Below are positions 16,638 to 26,031 of a DNA stretch of 64,000 nt, piece by piece. The translations under genes and the position numbers were made by a program. Every line of letters starts with the position of its first letter. Positions within the stretch are counted from its first letter, which is position 1. Origin of the DNA: Deltaproteobacteria bacterium (lineage in GTDB: Bacteria > Desulfobacterota > Desulfobulbia > Desulfobulbales > JAJRZW01); contig JAJRZW010000066.1 of NCBI GenBank assembly GCA_024275015.1, positions 1 to 64,000 on the forward strand. Direction: 5' to 3'. Under the pieces are notes generated by a model. That model worked only from the letters and a program-made list of their open reading frames with translations. It ran no database searches and was not told where the DNA came from.

Positions 16638-18731
16638 TCAAGCCGGAGAATCTACGAGCCGCGCGGCCCGGAGACGCATGGCCTCGGCGTCCTTTGCCTT
16701 CCCTCTCCGCTCAAGGACCTCGGCGAGAAGGAGACATACCTCGGGATCGGCAGGGGCAAGCCTGCGGGCCTGACGCAGCCCCGTTTCCGCCTCCCCGTCC
16801 TCCCCGGCGGCTACAAGAACCCGGCCAAGGGCGCGCCAGGCCTCGGGGCTTGCGCTGTCAAGGACGACCGCCTTACGGGAGACGGCCATTGCCGCCCCCA
16901 ACCCCTCACCGGCGGACAGATATATCTCACCCATCAGGGCCGCGGCCCGGGCGCTTGCCGGATTACAGGCCACCGCCTTCTCCACCGCACGGGTGGCCTC
17001 GCGCCAAAGCCCCTGGCCCTTATAGGCCTGGGCCAGATAACGATATAATACCCCGCGGACGAGATTCTCCCGCACTTCCGGACGTTCGGACCCACTTCCC
17101 CGCCCGAACAGGGGATGCTCCCCCCCGGCAAGCAGATCCACGGTCTGCGAAAATTCACCGGCGGCGATCAGCAGGGAAGCAAGCTGCAACATGGCCTCAC
17201 TGTTTTCAGGCTCGATCTCAAGACAACGCCGCAAAGCCGTAACCGCGGCCTCGCGTCTGCCGCCACTGATATCCAGCAGGGCAAGATTATAACCGGCCAT
17301 GAAATCGTCCGGCGCTATTACCGCGGCCCGTTCAAACATCTCCCGGGCCCCGGCCCTGCGCCCCATTTCCACCAGGGCGACCCCGAGACTGTTCAAAAGT
17401 TTGACACTGTCGGGGTTCAATTTCAGCCCGCAACGGTATTCCCGCACCGCGAAACCGAGATCACCCTCGGCGTAATAACGGTCGCCGCTGATATTCAGGC
17501 TCACCGAGTCAAAGACCGCCAGGCCCCGGGGGAGAAAAAAAGCGGCGTGCAGCAAGGCCTTGCGGCAATTAACCGGAATGGCACCACGATTGTAATCAAG
17601 GCAGGGATACAAGGCCGCGGCGGCGGATACATTCAGCCCCTCGACCTCGAACAGCCGCGCCTGAATCAACCCGGCCTGCTCCCGGACGACCTCCGGATCG
17701 TCAACATCGGCAAGGAAGAGATAAACCTCGTCCCGGTTCACCGAAACCAGACATCCCTCCCGGGGAGAGAAGGCCCCGAGAGTAAAAACAAGGTCGGGGC
17801 TTCCCATCGCCGCCCCCTCGACCCGAAACAGGACAAGGGCGAAACGTTCAGGCCCGCGCCACATTGCCCGCAGGCGCTGCATCACCGGCGGCGGCGGCGG
17901 AGAAAAAAGATCCCCGGCGCTTTCGCGACCAGCCACGGCCCAGGCGAAACTGCCGCGGAGACGGGCCTTTTTCATCGTCTCCCATGCGGTTTTTGCCACA
18001 TCATGCGGCTCCGCCCCGGCGCCGGCGCAAACCAGGCCGAGACAGGCCCGGACCATGCCCTCACGCCGCAGCCAGCTGACCATAAACCGCGCGCTCTTCC
18101 GGGCCTTGTCATCGTCCATCAACGGTAGAAAAAAAGCAAAAACCCCGCTGCCAAGATGGCACAGTGGGGTACGGCCCTTAAAATAATTATCAAGGGTGGC
18201 GCCGCTGCGTTTAAGCTGGGCCAGGATCTGAAGAAGGTCGCGGTGGCTACCGCCGGCAAGTTCAACCAGACCGAGGGTAAAATCCGCCTCCGGGCTCAAG
18301 GCCATAAGATAGCGGCGATAAAAAGCACCATTAAAAAGGCCGGTCTGGGGATCGCGGAGATCGTCACGCAGCGCGTGCAGCGCGGCCGACATCTGCCGGG
18401 TGGCGGCAAGAAGACGGATCTCATCGCCACGGGAAACGAGAAAGGCGTCGCCTCCGGCGATGACCGCCACCGCGATCATCTCTTCTTCATGCCAGATGGG
18501 CAGAAAAAGCCGGCCGCCCAGTTTATCGAAAAACGGTACCCGGCGGCGTTCCACCTCGCTTATTGCCGCGGCCACGTCACCGTCAATACCATCACGGCCA
18601 GGATCACTGAAATGGAAAAAATCAACCCGGTCACAGGGAAAAAAAACCTTAACCTGCGCCGCCAGCACCGGGGCCATTACCCCTAATTCATCCGCACTCA
18701 ACCCTCCGGCGGATGCAAGAAACAAACTCAT
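16638..18731 (-). CDS. GAF/tandem degenerate GGDEF/TPR protein
   Basis: 697 residues with no membrane span. Residues 1-120 look like a GAF domain. A diguanylate-cyclase-like domain begins with DPQTGLFNGAFYRRYL (128-142), but the signature is replaced by GSGVF (194-198). A second such domain follows, with NRDEV (332-336) in the signature position. Both lack the G-G-(D/E)-E-F needed for cyclic-di-GMP synthesis, so they are probably binding or structural folds. From about 425 to the end there are seven or so TPR repeats (for example RYYAEGDLGFAVREYRCGLK and GYNLALLDISGGRREAAVTA). The start overlaps the selA stop by 4 nt. I know no named family with this order. Confidence 0.8.
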   Translation of the reverse strand: MSLFLASAGGLSADELGVMAPVLAAQVKVFFPCDRVDFFHFSDPGRDGIDGDVAAAISEVERRRVPFFDKLGGRLFLPIWHEEEMIAVAVIAGGDAFLVSRGDEIRLLAATRQMSAALHALRDDLRDPQTGLFNGAFYRRYLMALSPEADFTLGLVELAGGSHRDLLQILAQLKRSGATLDNYFKGRTPLCHLGSGVFAFFLPLMDDDKARKSARFMVSWLRREGMVRACLGLVCAGAGAEPHDVAKTAWETMKKARLRGSFAWAVAGRESAGDLFSPPPPPVMQRLRAMWRGPERFALVLFRVEGAAMGSPDLVFTLGAFSPREGCLVSVNRDEVYLFLADVDDPEVVREQAGLIQARLFEVEGLNVSAAAALYPCLDYNRGAIPVNCRKALLHAAFFLPRGLAVFDSVSLNISGDRYYAEGDLGFAVREYRCGLKLNPDSVKLLNSLGVALVEMGRRAGAREMFERAAVIAPDDFMAGYNLALLDISGGRREAAVTALRRCLEIEPENSEAMLQLASLLIAAGEFSQTVDLLAGGEHPLFGRGSGSERPEVRENLVRGVLYRYLAQAYKGQGLWREATRAVEKAVACNPASARAAALMGEIYLSAGEGLGAAMAVSRKAVVLDSASPEAWRALGRVLVAAGEDGEAETGLRQARRLAPADPEVCLLLAEVLERRGKAKDAEAMRLRAARLVDSPA

Positions 18732-20134
18732 CGTCCCTCACCGAGAGCCGCCTCAATCGCCACCGCGAGCGGCCTGATCTCATCCGCGGCCACGGTACGG
18801 AGATCGAGAACAATATGATCATCAACAATCCTGCCGATCACCGGAAGATCAAGCCCGCGCAGACGGGCCTCAAACCCGGCGGCGCTCAGCCGGCGCGGGA
18901 CAAGGGCAACCGCCTGACTCGGCAGTTCCTGCTCCGGCAGGGAACCGCCGCCGACCCGGGATACCACCGGTACCACCGCGACCTCACAGGCATCCGCCAC
19001 CCCCTTTAAAAGCCGGGCCAGACGGCGGGCCTTCTTTTTTATCTCTTCCACCCCGCAGGCCAACATCGCCAGGGTGGGAATCCGGCGCACCGCTTCGTCC
19101 GGGTCAAGATAGAGCCGCAGAACGGCCTCAAGCCCGGCAAGGGTAAACTTATCGATTCGCAGGGCCCGGTTCATGGGATTGGCGCGGACCTTGCCGATCA
19201 GATCTTTCTTGCCGACGATAATCCCGGCCTGGGGACCACCCAGGAGCTTGTCGCCGCTGAAGGTGACGATATCGACCCCGCTTCCGACCACCTCGGCCAC
19301 AGTCGGCTCACGACTGAGGCCGAAGGCGGAAAGATCGACCAGACAGCCGCTGCCGAGATCCTCCATTACCGCCAGGCCGTGACGATGGCCGATGGCGGCG
19401 AGGTCGCCGCCGCCGACCTCGCCGGTGAAGCCGATGATCCGATAATTACTGGTATGAACCTTGAGGAGCATCGCGGTCGCCTCGCATATCGCCGCCTCAT
19501 AATCATGGGGATGAGTGCGATTGGTGGCCCCTACCTCTTTTAAAATCGCGCCGGTACGACTCATGACCTCGGGAATCCGGAAGGAACCGCCGATCTCCAC
19601 CAATTGTCCCCGGGAAACCACAACCTCACGCCCCTTTGCCAGGGTATCAAGGCAGAGCATGACCGCGGCGGCATTATTATTGACCACCAGGGCGGCCTCG
19701 GCCCCGGTGAGCTCACAGAGAAGATCGGCGACCAGGCTGTAACGGCTGCCGCGACCACCGCTGTTGAGATCAAACTCAAGATTGGAATAACCACCGCCCA
19801 CCAGGGCTAACATCTCCAGGGCCGCGTCCGGGAGAACCGAGCGCCCGAGATTGGTATGAACCACCACCCCGGTGGCGTTGATGACCTTACGAAAATTTGG
19901 CCGCAGGGCAAGGACTATCCCGGCCGCGAAACGGGCGGTGAGGGCGGCGCGGGAAAGAGCCGACCACGCCACCCCGTCTCCGGCGAGGATCTGTTCCCTG
20001 AGGATGGCGATGATCCCCCGCACCACCTTCTTCTTTAAAGACAGCGGCGCCGGGGTCGCTTCAACCCAGGAGAGGAAATCATCCACCTTGGGAAGATCAC
20101 GGGGGCCGGGTGGGGTGCGTTCTTTTTCCGTCAT
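18728..20134 (-). CDS. selA: L-seryl-tRNA(Sec) selenium transferase
   Basis: PLP enzyme that converts Ser-tRNA(Sec) to Sec-tRNA(Sec) using selenophosphate. 468 residues with the family N-terminal domain (LPKVDDFLSWVE), INATGVVVHTNLGRS, EFDLNSGGRGSR, NNNAAAVML and the PLP-lysine motif TFSGDKLLGGPQAG (about 280-293). ATG 20134 has AAGGAT about 10 nt upstream. Its presence implies that the cell makes selenoproteins; selB, selC and selD are not in this window. The downstream TPR gene is translationally coupled. Confidence 0.96.
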   Translation of the reverse strand: MTEKERTPPGPRDLPKVDDFLSWVEATPAPLSLKKKVVRGIIAILREQILAGDGVAWSALSRAALTARFAAGIVLALRPNFRKVINATGVVVHTNLGRSVLPDAALEMLALVGGGYSNLEFDLNSGGRGSRYSLVADLLCELTGAEAALVVNNNAAAVMLCLDTLAKGREVVVSRGQLVEIGGSFRIPEVMSRTGAILKEVGATNRTHPHDYEAAICEATAMLLKVHTSNYRIIGFTGEVGGGDLAAIGHRHGLAVMEDLGSGCLVDLSAFGLSREPTVAEVVGSGVDIVTFSGDKLLGGPQAGIIVGKKDLIGKVRANPMNRALRIDKFTLAGLEAVLRLYLDPDEAVRRIPTLAMLACGVEEIKKKARRLARLLKGVADACEVAVVPVVSRVGGGSLPEQELPSQAVALVPRRLSAAGFEARLRGLDLPVIGRIVDDHIVLDLRTVAADEIRPLAVAIEAALGEGR

Positions 20135-20313
20135 GACAAGGTTTTATCCTTAAAAAATGGCCAGGGTATTATGTATGATAAACAGAAAGCAATGTCACTA
20201 TGCCGAATTTATACCTGCATCCGTGATGTATTCGAGAACACACAGACGTAAGATTATATTTACATTACAATCACATATAGCACCAGTACTGAAATCATCT
20301 CCCGGAGAGACAA

Positions 20314-21795
20314 ATGACGAAGTTTGACTACGATATCGGGGTAATCGGTGGTGGCGCCGCCGGGTTGACCGTGGCCTCCGGCGCCTCACAGCTGGGCGCC
20401 AAAACCCTCCTGGTCGAGAAAGAGAAAAAACTTGGCGGCGACTGCCTCCACTACGGCTGCGTCCCCAGCAAAACCCTGATCAAAACCGCCTCGGTGTATC
20501 AATTAATGAAAGAAAGCCGCGATTACGGCCTACCCGGGGTAAGCCCCGAGGCGGTGGACTTTACCCGGGTCGCCGCCCGGATAAAGACGGTGATCAACAG
20601 AATCCAGGAACATGATTCAGTCGACCGTTTCTGTCGTCTCGGGGTCCGGGTGGAATTCGGCCCGGCCCGGTTCATCGATGAGCACACGGTCGAGGTCGGA
20701 GGAAGAAAATTCACCGCCGCCGTATGGGTAATCACCGGAGGATCGTCACCGTCGGCGCCCCCGGTCCCCGGTCTTGATGAGGTCAGTTACCTCACCAACC
20801 GCGAGATCTTTTCCCTCGACCGCCTGCCTGAATCCCTGATCGTCCTCGGCGGCGGCCCCATCGCCATCGAGATGGCCCAGGCATTCAACCGTCTCGGTTC
20901 CAGGGTGGAGGTGGTGCAGCGCTCGAAACAAATCCTGAGCAGGGAAGACCGGGACATGGCCGAACTGGTGATGGCGAAAATGGGCGCCGAGGGAGTGCGC
21001 TTTCACCTCGACACCAGGGTCACCGGGGTAAGGGAGGCCGGCGGCGAAGTCATCCTGATCTATGAAGACAATAACGCAAAGGAGATCCAGGTAAGGGGAG
21101 AAAAAATCCTCGTCGCCCTCGGGCGCCGCCCCAATACCGACGGCCTTGGCCTCGATGATATCGATATCGAATACGACCGCCGCGGGATCAAGGTCGATTC
21201 CCACCTCCGCACCGGCCACAAACACATCTACGCCGCCGGCGACATCAACGGCGTCTTCCAGTTTACCCATGTCGCCGGTTACGAGGCCGGGGTGGTGGTC
21301 TCAAACGCCGTCTTCCACCTGCCGCGCCGGGTAAATTACGATCTCGTTCCCTGGTGCACCTATACCCGGCCGGAACTGGCCTCCATCGGCATCAACGAAA
21401 AAGCAGCCGTACAGGCCGACATCGATCACCGGGTGGTGGTGGAAGAATTTGCCGCCAATGACCGTCACCTTGCCGAAGGCGGCGGCGAAGGGCAGATAAA
21501 ACTCATCCTCGGCAAAAAGGATAAACCCCTCGGGGTCCAGATCCTCGGGATCCACGCCGGCGATCTGCTGGCCGAATGGGTATGCGCCATGAACGGCAAG
21601 GTCGGTCTGTCGACCATCGCCGCCGCCATCCATCCCTATCCTACCCTGGGAGAGATAAACAAGAGGGTCTGCGGGACTATCCTGGCGGAAAAGATATTTT
21701 CCGCCAGGGTAAAAAAGGCCCTGACCTTTTTCTTCAACCTCAGAGGACGGGCCTGTTTCCCCGACGGCGATGCCGCCGGGGAAGAAAAAAGATGA
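20314..21795 (+). CDS. Pyridine nucleotide-disulfide oxidoreductase (mercuric reductase/Lpd-like)
   Basis: Class I flavin disulfide reductase of 493 residues: FAD site GVIGGGAAGLTVA (about 8-20), redox disulfide GGDCLHYGCVPSK (about 41-53), NAD(P) site VLGGGPIAIEMAQAF (about 178-192), second FAD motif IYAAGDINGVFQFTHVA, and a C-terminal dimer domain with the HPYPTLGE catalytic His motif. No MerA vicinal C-terminal cysteines and no lipoyl-enzyme neighbours are seen, so substrate is open; many anaerobes have such stand-alone proteins. ATG follows GGAGAG by 6 nt. The last codons add a charged tail past the fold. Confidence 0.85.
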   Translation: MTKFDYDIGVIGGGAAGLTVASGASQLGAKTLLVEKEKKLGGDCLHYGCVPSKTLIKTASVYQLMKESRDYGLPGVSPEAVDFTRVAARIKTVINRIQEHDSVDRFCRLGVRVEFGPARFIDEHTVEVGGRKFTAAVWVITGGSSPSAPPVPGLDEVSYLTNREIFSLDRLPESLIVLGGGPIAIEMAQAFNRLGSRVEVVQRSKQILSREDRDMAELVMAKMGAEGVRFHLDTRVTGVREAGGEVILIYEDNNAKEIQVRGEKILVALGRRPNTDGLGLDDIDIEYDRRGIKVDSHLRTGHKHIYAAGDINGVFQFTHVAGYEAGVVVSNAVFHLPRRVNYDLVPWCTYTRPELASIGINEKAAVQADIDHRVVVEEFAANDRHLAEGGGEGQIKLILGKKDKPLGVQILGIHAGDLLAEWVCAMNGKVGLSTIAAAIHPYPTLGEINKRVCGTILAEKIFSARVKKALTFFFNLRGRACFPDGDAAGEEKR

Positions 21796-21912
21796 TGACG
21801 GCGTAAAAAGTCCAATCTACTGCGTCATGGGCCATTTTTACCCGTTCGGCATACCCAAATTCGCAAAAACACCCCCACTCCTTGGATATCAAACTTTTTA
21901 CTTAGCTATCCC
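21794..21912 (+). repeat. Repeat family R3 element downstream of the oxidoreductase
   Basis: Begins GATGACGGCGTAAAAAGTCC and ends ACTTTTTACTTAGCTATCCCATC, giving imperfect inverted ends (GATG...GTAAAAAGT) around about 75 nt without coding signs. The end sequence resembles the GATGNNNNCGTAACAAGTCC ends at 52889 and 62437. Its first bases overlap the preceding stop codon, so the element may serve as a 3' end. Confidence 0.5.
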
Positions 21913-21943
21913 ATCACTTTTTACAGGGGCACCAGGATAAAAA

Positions 21944-22633
21944 TTGTTCCTCCTTGACAATGATGATACCCGCTTCCCCGACCCGGTCCTGGCTGATCCG
22001 GACAGCGGCCTTCTGGCGGTGGGCGGCGATCTCGCCCCCGCGAGACTGCTCTCCGCCTACAGCAACGGCATCTTCCCCTGGTATGATCAAGGCGACCCGA
22101 TCCTCTGGTGGTCGCCGGACCCGCGCCTGGTCCTCTTCCCGGAAAAATTTCACCTCTCCGGAAGCCTGGGCCGCACCATCCGCCGGGGAATCTACCAGGT
22201 AACGTTTGACCGTGATTTTGCCAAGGTGATCAAAAACTGCGCCGAGGTCCGCATTACGAGTGGGAAAGGAACCTGGATTACCGCCGATATGATCGCGGCC
22301 TATTGCCGCCTCCATAAACTGGGGCATGCCCATTCGGTGGAATGCCGCCGAAACGGAGATCTGGTCGGTGGCCTTTACGGCGTGGCCCTTGGAGGCGTCT
22401 TTTTCGGGGAGTCCATGTTCAGCCTAGCCACCGACAGTTCAAAGGTCGCCCTGGCCGCCCTGGTTGAGCGTCTGAAAGAATGGCGATTCGACCTGATCGA
22501 CTGCCAGGTCGCCAGCGCCCACCTGAAAAGTCTCGGGGCCGGGGAAATATCCGGGGCCGAGTTCCGCCGGATACTGGCCCGATCGCTCAAACGAACCGGA
22601 CGCCCCGGCCCCTGGACCAGACAGGACGGATAA
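21944..22633 (+). CDS. aat: Leucyl/phenylalanyl-tRNA-protein transferase
   Basis: Adds Leu or Phe from aminoacyl-tRNA to N-terminal Lys/Arg of proteins, marking them for ClpAP (N-degron pathway). 229 residues with FPDPVLADPDSGLLAVGGDLAPARLLSAY, NGIFPWYDQGDPILWWSPDPR, and the HSVECRRNGDLVGGLYGVALGGVFFGESMFS core intact, ending near DCQVASAHLKSLGA. A TTG start is used, with CAGGA 7 nt upstream; the family N-terminus fits this start. clpA/clpS are not in the window. Confidence 0.95.
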   Translation: MFLLDNDDTRFPDPVLADPDSGLLAVGGDLAPARLLSAYSNGIFPWYDQGDPILWWSPDPRLVLFPEKFHLSGSLGRTIRRGIYQVTFDRDFAKVIKNCAEVRITSGKGTWITADMIAAYCRLHKLGHAHSVECRRNGDLVGGLYGVALGGVFFGESMFSLATDSSKVALAALVERLKEWRFDLIDCQVASAHLKSLGAGEISGAEFRRILARSLKRTGRPGPWTRQDG

Positions 22634-22683
22634 ATCCCACCCCGTGCTATAATGTCACGGCCTGCAAGGAGGTCGATGATATA

Positions 22684-22718
22684 AAAAAACCCGCCCGGCA
22701 TACGAGCCGGACGGGTAG
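22684..22718 (-). terminator. Rho-independent terminator of the pnt operon
   Basis: On the minus strand ACCCGTCCGGC-TCGTAT-GCCGGGCGGGT forms an 11-bp stem with one mismatch, followed by seven T residues. It lies 60 nt past the pntB stop. On the + strand the hairpin has no T run, so it belongs to pntB. Confidence 0.9.
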
Positions 22719-22776
22719 GCATATCAAAAAATCAAAGCACGTGCAGGGTGGTATTCATAAAAGCGTTTACAAAATA

Positions 22777-24159
22777 TCAGACAGAGTCCTTGAATTCAGC
22801 GACCAGGGCCTGTATCGAGGCCTTGGCATCGCCGAAGTACATCCTGGTATTGTCGTTAAAGAACAGGGCGTTCTGGATCCCGGCGAAACCGGGATTCATC
22901 GAGCGTTTCAGGACAATGACCGTCTTGGCCCGGAAGGTCTCGATGATCGGCATACCGTAAACAGGACTCGACTCGTCATCCAGGGCCGCCGGATTGACCA
23001 CGTCGTTGGCGCCGATAACCACGCAGACATCGATGGAATCCATCTGCGGATTGATATCGTCCATCTCAACCAATTGATCATAGGAGACATTGGCCTCAGC
23101 CAAAAGGACGTTCATGTGTCCCGGCATCCGCCCGGCAACCGGGTGAATGGCGTAGGAGACCTCGGTACCATTCTTTTCAAGAATATCTCCCAGCTCACGG
23201 ACAACATGCTGGGCCTGGGCCACGGCCAGACCATATCCGGGCACGAATGCCACTGAATCAGCAGCCTCGAGAATGTAGTAAACATCCTCGGCAGTGGCAG
23301 GCCTGATCTCCCCCTGCGGTCCGTCTCCGGCGGCCTGGGCATTGGAGCCGAAACCGGAGAACAGGACGTTGACCAGAGAACGATTCATGGCCTTGCACAT
23401 GATATTGGTAAGGATTATACCACTGGCTCCGACCAGTGCGCCGGCAACGATCAGAATATTGTTATGGACAACAAAACCGGCGGCACAGGCGGCGATGCCC
23501 GAGTAACTGTTCAGGAGTGAAATAACCACCGGCATGTCGGCGCCGCCAATCGGAATCACCGAGGTAATACCAAAGAGCAACGACACCACGACAACTAGAA
23601 GGAATACCGGATAATTGGCCGCCGGATTCATTGAAAAGATCACCCCGAAGACCAATGTCGCCAGGAGGATAAGACCGTTAACAATATGCTGACCCCGAAA
23701 GGTTACGGCCCGACTGGAAATCATCTCGGCGAGCTTGCCGAAGGCGACCATACTGCCGGAAAAGGTAATCCCGCCGATAAAGGCGGTGAGGAAGGTAACC
23801 CCGGCGATAAATACGGAAAGGGCCGGATGCTGATGATACTCACTCCAGGCCAGCAGCAGACTGGCGATACCGCCAAAGCCATTGAACAGGGCGACCATCT
23901 CCGGCATCGAGGTCATCTCCACCCGATAAGCGGCAATCAGGCCGATCACCGTCCCGGCCGCCATGCCGATCATAATCCACTTGTAATCAAGACCGACATT
24001 GAGCAGACATACCACCACCGCCAGCAGCATCCCGGCAGCGGAAACGAGATTACCGCGCCTGGCAGTGGCCGGGGAACTCAGCATCTTCAGACCGAAGATA
24101 AACATCACCGCCGAAACGACATAGGCGAAATTAATCCCGAGATCAATATTGCTAATCAT
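22777..24159 (-). CDS. pntB: NAD(P) transhydrogenase subunit beta
   Basis: Beta subunit of the proton-translocating transhydrogenase: membrane domain II plus the NADP(H)-binding domain III. 460 residues; about eight or nine spans in residues 1-250, then the domain III Rossmann fold with VPGYGLAVAQAQHVVRELGDIL, HPVAGRMPGHMNVLLAEANV, VIGANDVVNPAA and VIVLKRSMNPGFAGIQN. Couples hydride transfer from NADH to NADP+ with proton inflow, feeding NADPH to biosynthesis; the glutamate synthase genes lie next door. Overlaps pntAB by 4 nt (ATGA). Confidence 0.96.
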   Translation of the reverse strand: MISNIDLGINFAYVVSAVMFIFGLKMLSSPATARRGNLVSAAGMLLAVVVCLLNVGLDYKWIMIGMAAGTVIGLIAAYRVEMTSMPEMVALFNGFGGIASLLLAWSEYHQHPALSVFIAGVTFLTAFIGGITFSGSMVAFGKLAEMISSRAVTFRGQHIVNGLILLATLVFGVIFSMNPAANYPVFLLVVVVSLLFGITSVIPIGGADMPVVISLLNSYSGIAACAAGFVVHNNILIVAGALVGASGIILTNIMCKAMNRSLVNVLFSGFGSNAQAAGDGPQGEIRPATAEDVYYILEAADSVAFVPGYGLAVAQAQHVVRELGDILEKNGTEVSYAIHPVAGRMPGHMNVLLAEANVSYDQLVEMDDINPQMDSIDVCVVIGANDVVNPAALDDESSPVYGMPIIETFRAKTVIVLKRSMNPGFAGIQNALFFNDNTRMYFGDAKASIQALVAEFKDSV

Positions 24160-24449
24160 TTCGCCCCCCCGTCATCCTTTTTCTTGAACATCTCCAGCAT
24201 CCGGTTAGTAACCGCGTAACCGCCGACCACGTTGACGGTGGCCAGGGCCACCGCCAGAGTACCGAGAATAATCGCGGTCTGCTCGTTACCAACCTTCAAT
24301 GAGGCCAGTGAGCCGATCAGGGTGATACCGGAAATGGCATTTGACCCTGACATCAACGGGGTATGCAGGGTCGAAGGGACCTTGGAGATAAGTTCAAAGC
24401 CCATAAAAATCGACAGCACGAATACAAAGGTCAGAAATACGGCTTCCAT
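24156..24449 (-). CDS. pntAB: NAD(P) transhydrogenase alpha subunit, membrane part
   Basis: 97-residue membrane piece of the alpha subunit, encoded separately as in many alphaproteobacteria and anaerobes. Three spans, with the conserved ISKVPSTLHTPLMSGSNAISGI (about 23-44) and GGYAVTNRMLEMFKKK at the end. ATG 24449 has GAGAGGAT just upstream. It lies 10 nt after pntAA and overlaps pntB by 4 nt. Confidence 0.94.
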   Translation of the reverse strand: MEAVFLTFVFVLSIFMGFELISKVPSTLHTPLMSGSNAISGITLIGSLASLKVGNEQTAIILGTLAVALATVNVVGGYAVTNRMLEMFKKKDDGGAK

Positions 24450-24459
24450 TTTATCCTCT

Positions 24460-25593
24460 CTATTTCACGATGCTTTTATACGTTTCGCTGAAAATCTCGC
24501 CATCATGGGTCATGAGACAACCCTTGAGAAGTTCGTCGTCGAGATCAAGGTTGAACCTCTTGTCTTCCTTATCCCAGAAATGTTCAACAAAATTGCCGAG
24601 GTTGGCGGAATAGACCTGACTTGCGGTCAGGGGTACCCTGCCGGGCAGGTTGCCGAAACCGACAATTTTAACTCCTTCAATGTCAACAATCTCATCAAGT
24701 TTCGACCCTTCAACATTGCCGCCGGTCTCCACCGCCATATCGATAACCACACTTCCCGGCTGCATCTTTGAGAGCATCGTCTGGTCAACTATACGGGGGG
24801 CGGGACGACCGAAGAGCTGGGCAGTGGTGATAACCACATCGGCCTGGGCGCAGGCCCTGGCCATGCCCTCCTTCTGCCTCCGCACCTGTTCATCGGTGAG
24901 CTTGGTGGCGTAACCGTCCTTGGTCTGACCGGTCTCGCCGAGATCGATCTTGACGAACTTGGCCCCGAGAGATTTCACCTGTTCCTCAACCACCGGCCGG
25001 GTGTCAAAGGCCTCGACCCTGGCCCCCATACGGCGGGCGGTGGCAATAGCCTGCAGACCGGCAACCCCGACCCCGATTACGAATACCCGCGAGGGCTTGA
25101 TGGTCCCGGCCGGGGTGGTCATCATCGGAAAAATCCTGTCAAGATATTCAACCCCTAGCATCACCGCGACATAACCGCCGAGGTTGTCCTGAGAAGAGAG
25201 GACATCCATCTTCTGGGCAATAGTGGTCCGCGGCAGCATCTCAAGGCTCACGGCACTGGCGCCGGAGGCTTTCAGCTTCTCCAGCAGGTCTTTTTCATTA
25301 AAAGGATCAAGATAACTTATATGGATGCAGCCCTTTTTCAAGAACTTAACCTCTTCAATCGGCGGTTTACGCAACCTCAGGACGATGTCGGCGGTTTCAA
25401 GCATCTTCCGGCGGTCATCAGCTATCCCGGCCCCGGTCTCCTCGTAGGCCGCGTCATCATAGCGACAAGTAGCCCCCAGCCCGCTTTCAACCTCAACCTC
25501 GGCACCAAGCTTGACCAGCTTGGCCACGGTCGGCGGGATAACGGGAACTCTTGTTTCACCCGGGTGGATTTCCTTCATTACCGCAATCTTCAT
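24460..25593 (-). CDS. pntAA: NAD(P) transhydrogenase alpha subunit, NAD-binding part
   Basis: Domain I of the transhydrogenase, which binds NAD(H); alanine-dehydrogenase-like fold. 377 residues from ATG 25593, preceded by AGGGGAG. Features: MKIAVMKEIHPGETRV, SSQDNLGGYVAVM (the RQD-loop equivalent), VIGVGVAGLQAIATARRMGA (NAD site), AQADVVITTAQLFGRPAPRIV and MQPGSVVIDMAVETGGNVEGS. First gene of pntAA-pntAB-pntB. Confidence 0.96.
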   Translation of the reverse strand: MKIAVMKEIHPGETRVPVIPPTVAKLVKLGAEVEVESGLGATCRYDDAAYEETGAGIADDRRKMLETADIVLRLRKPPIEEVKFLKKGCIHISYLDPFNEKDLLEKLKASGASAVSLEMLPRTTIAQKMDVLSSQDNLGGYVAVMLGVEYLDRIFPMMTTPAGTIKPSRVFVIGVGVAGLQAIATARRMGARVEAFDTRPVVEEQVKSLGAKFVKIDLGETGQTKDGYATKLTDEQVRRQKEGMARACAQADVVITTAQLFGRPAPRIVDQTMLSKMQPGSVVIDMAVETGGNVEGSKLDEIVDIEGVKIVGFGNLPGRVPLTASQVYSANLGNFVEHFWDKEDKRFNLDLDDELLKGCLMTHDGEIFSETYKSIVK

Positions 25594-25622
25594 AACCGCT
25601 CCCCTCTTTAACAGATAAGACA

Positions 25623-25702
25623 TTAACGGCCCGATTGAAAAACGGGGCTGTGCGCGGCGCATGGACGCGCCGCGACCAGTCCGTTTTTCAACAGACTGTT
25701 AA
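25623..25702 (-). repeat. Repeat family R1, copy with GC-rich hairpin
   Basis: On the minus strand: TTAACAGTCTGTTGAAAAACG, then GACTGGTCGCGGCGCGTCC and ATGCGCCGCGCACAG, then CCCCGTTTTTCAATCGG. Nested inverted repeats (GGCGCG/CGCGCC; CCGTTTTTCAA/TTGAAAAACGG) would fold the whole 80 nt into one stem. Placed upstream of pntAA; matches copies at 52989 and 56236. Confidence 0.7.
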
Positions 25703-26031
25703 GTGCGTGCAGCAGGATGTTCATGAATCTATTTATATGAAAACCATGAGCAGTTACCATACATGACTGAAAATTGCACGGCAAAAATCCCCCCGGATCA
25801 TCACGTTCAAGATGCAGCCTGAATCCGTGAGCATTCGGGATCGGGCCAGATGCGAGGGCCGGCCATACCCGGACAACACCCTTCTTTCTTGACATCTTAT
25901 TTTCACAGTTGTATTTTCCCTGATTCTGTTATTTACCTTAGAGTAAGATCATCCAGCCAAGATCACAGTATTAGTATCTGATTGATTTTACATATATAAA
26001 ACGTCTTCAACCCAAGACAAAGGAGTAAAAA
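25703..26031. other. Intergenic region between pntAA and glutamate synthase
   Basis: No open frame with coding signs. It contains a GCCTGAATCCGTGAGCATTCGG motif (about 25816-25837) that matches one end of repeat family R2 and a similar fragment near 5955. The 100 nt before the glutamate synthase gene are AT-rich, with TATATAAAA at about 25991, and end in AAAGGAGTAAAAA, a strong ribosome site; the promoter must lie here but I cannot pick one pair of boxes. Confidence 0.5.

Noticed and set aside
16638-18731. Calling the TPR protein an active diguanylate cyclase
   Set aside because: Neither GGDEF-like domain keeps the catalytic signature (GSGVF and NRDEV instead), so cyclase activity is not supported.
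18728-20134. Selenocysteine (in-frame TGA) genes expected because selA is present
   Set aside because: I saw no gene in the window interrupted by TGA with a good downstream hairpin; all likely genes read through without it.
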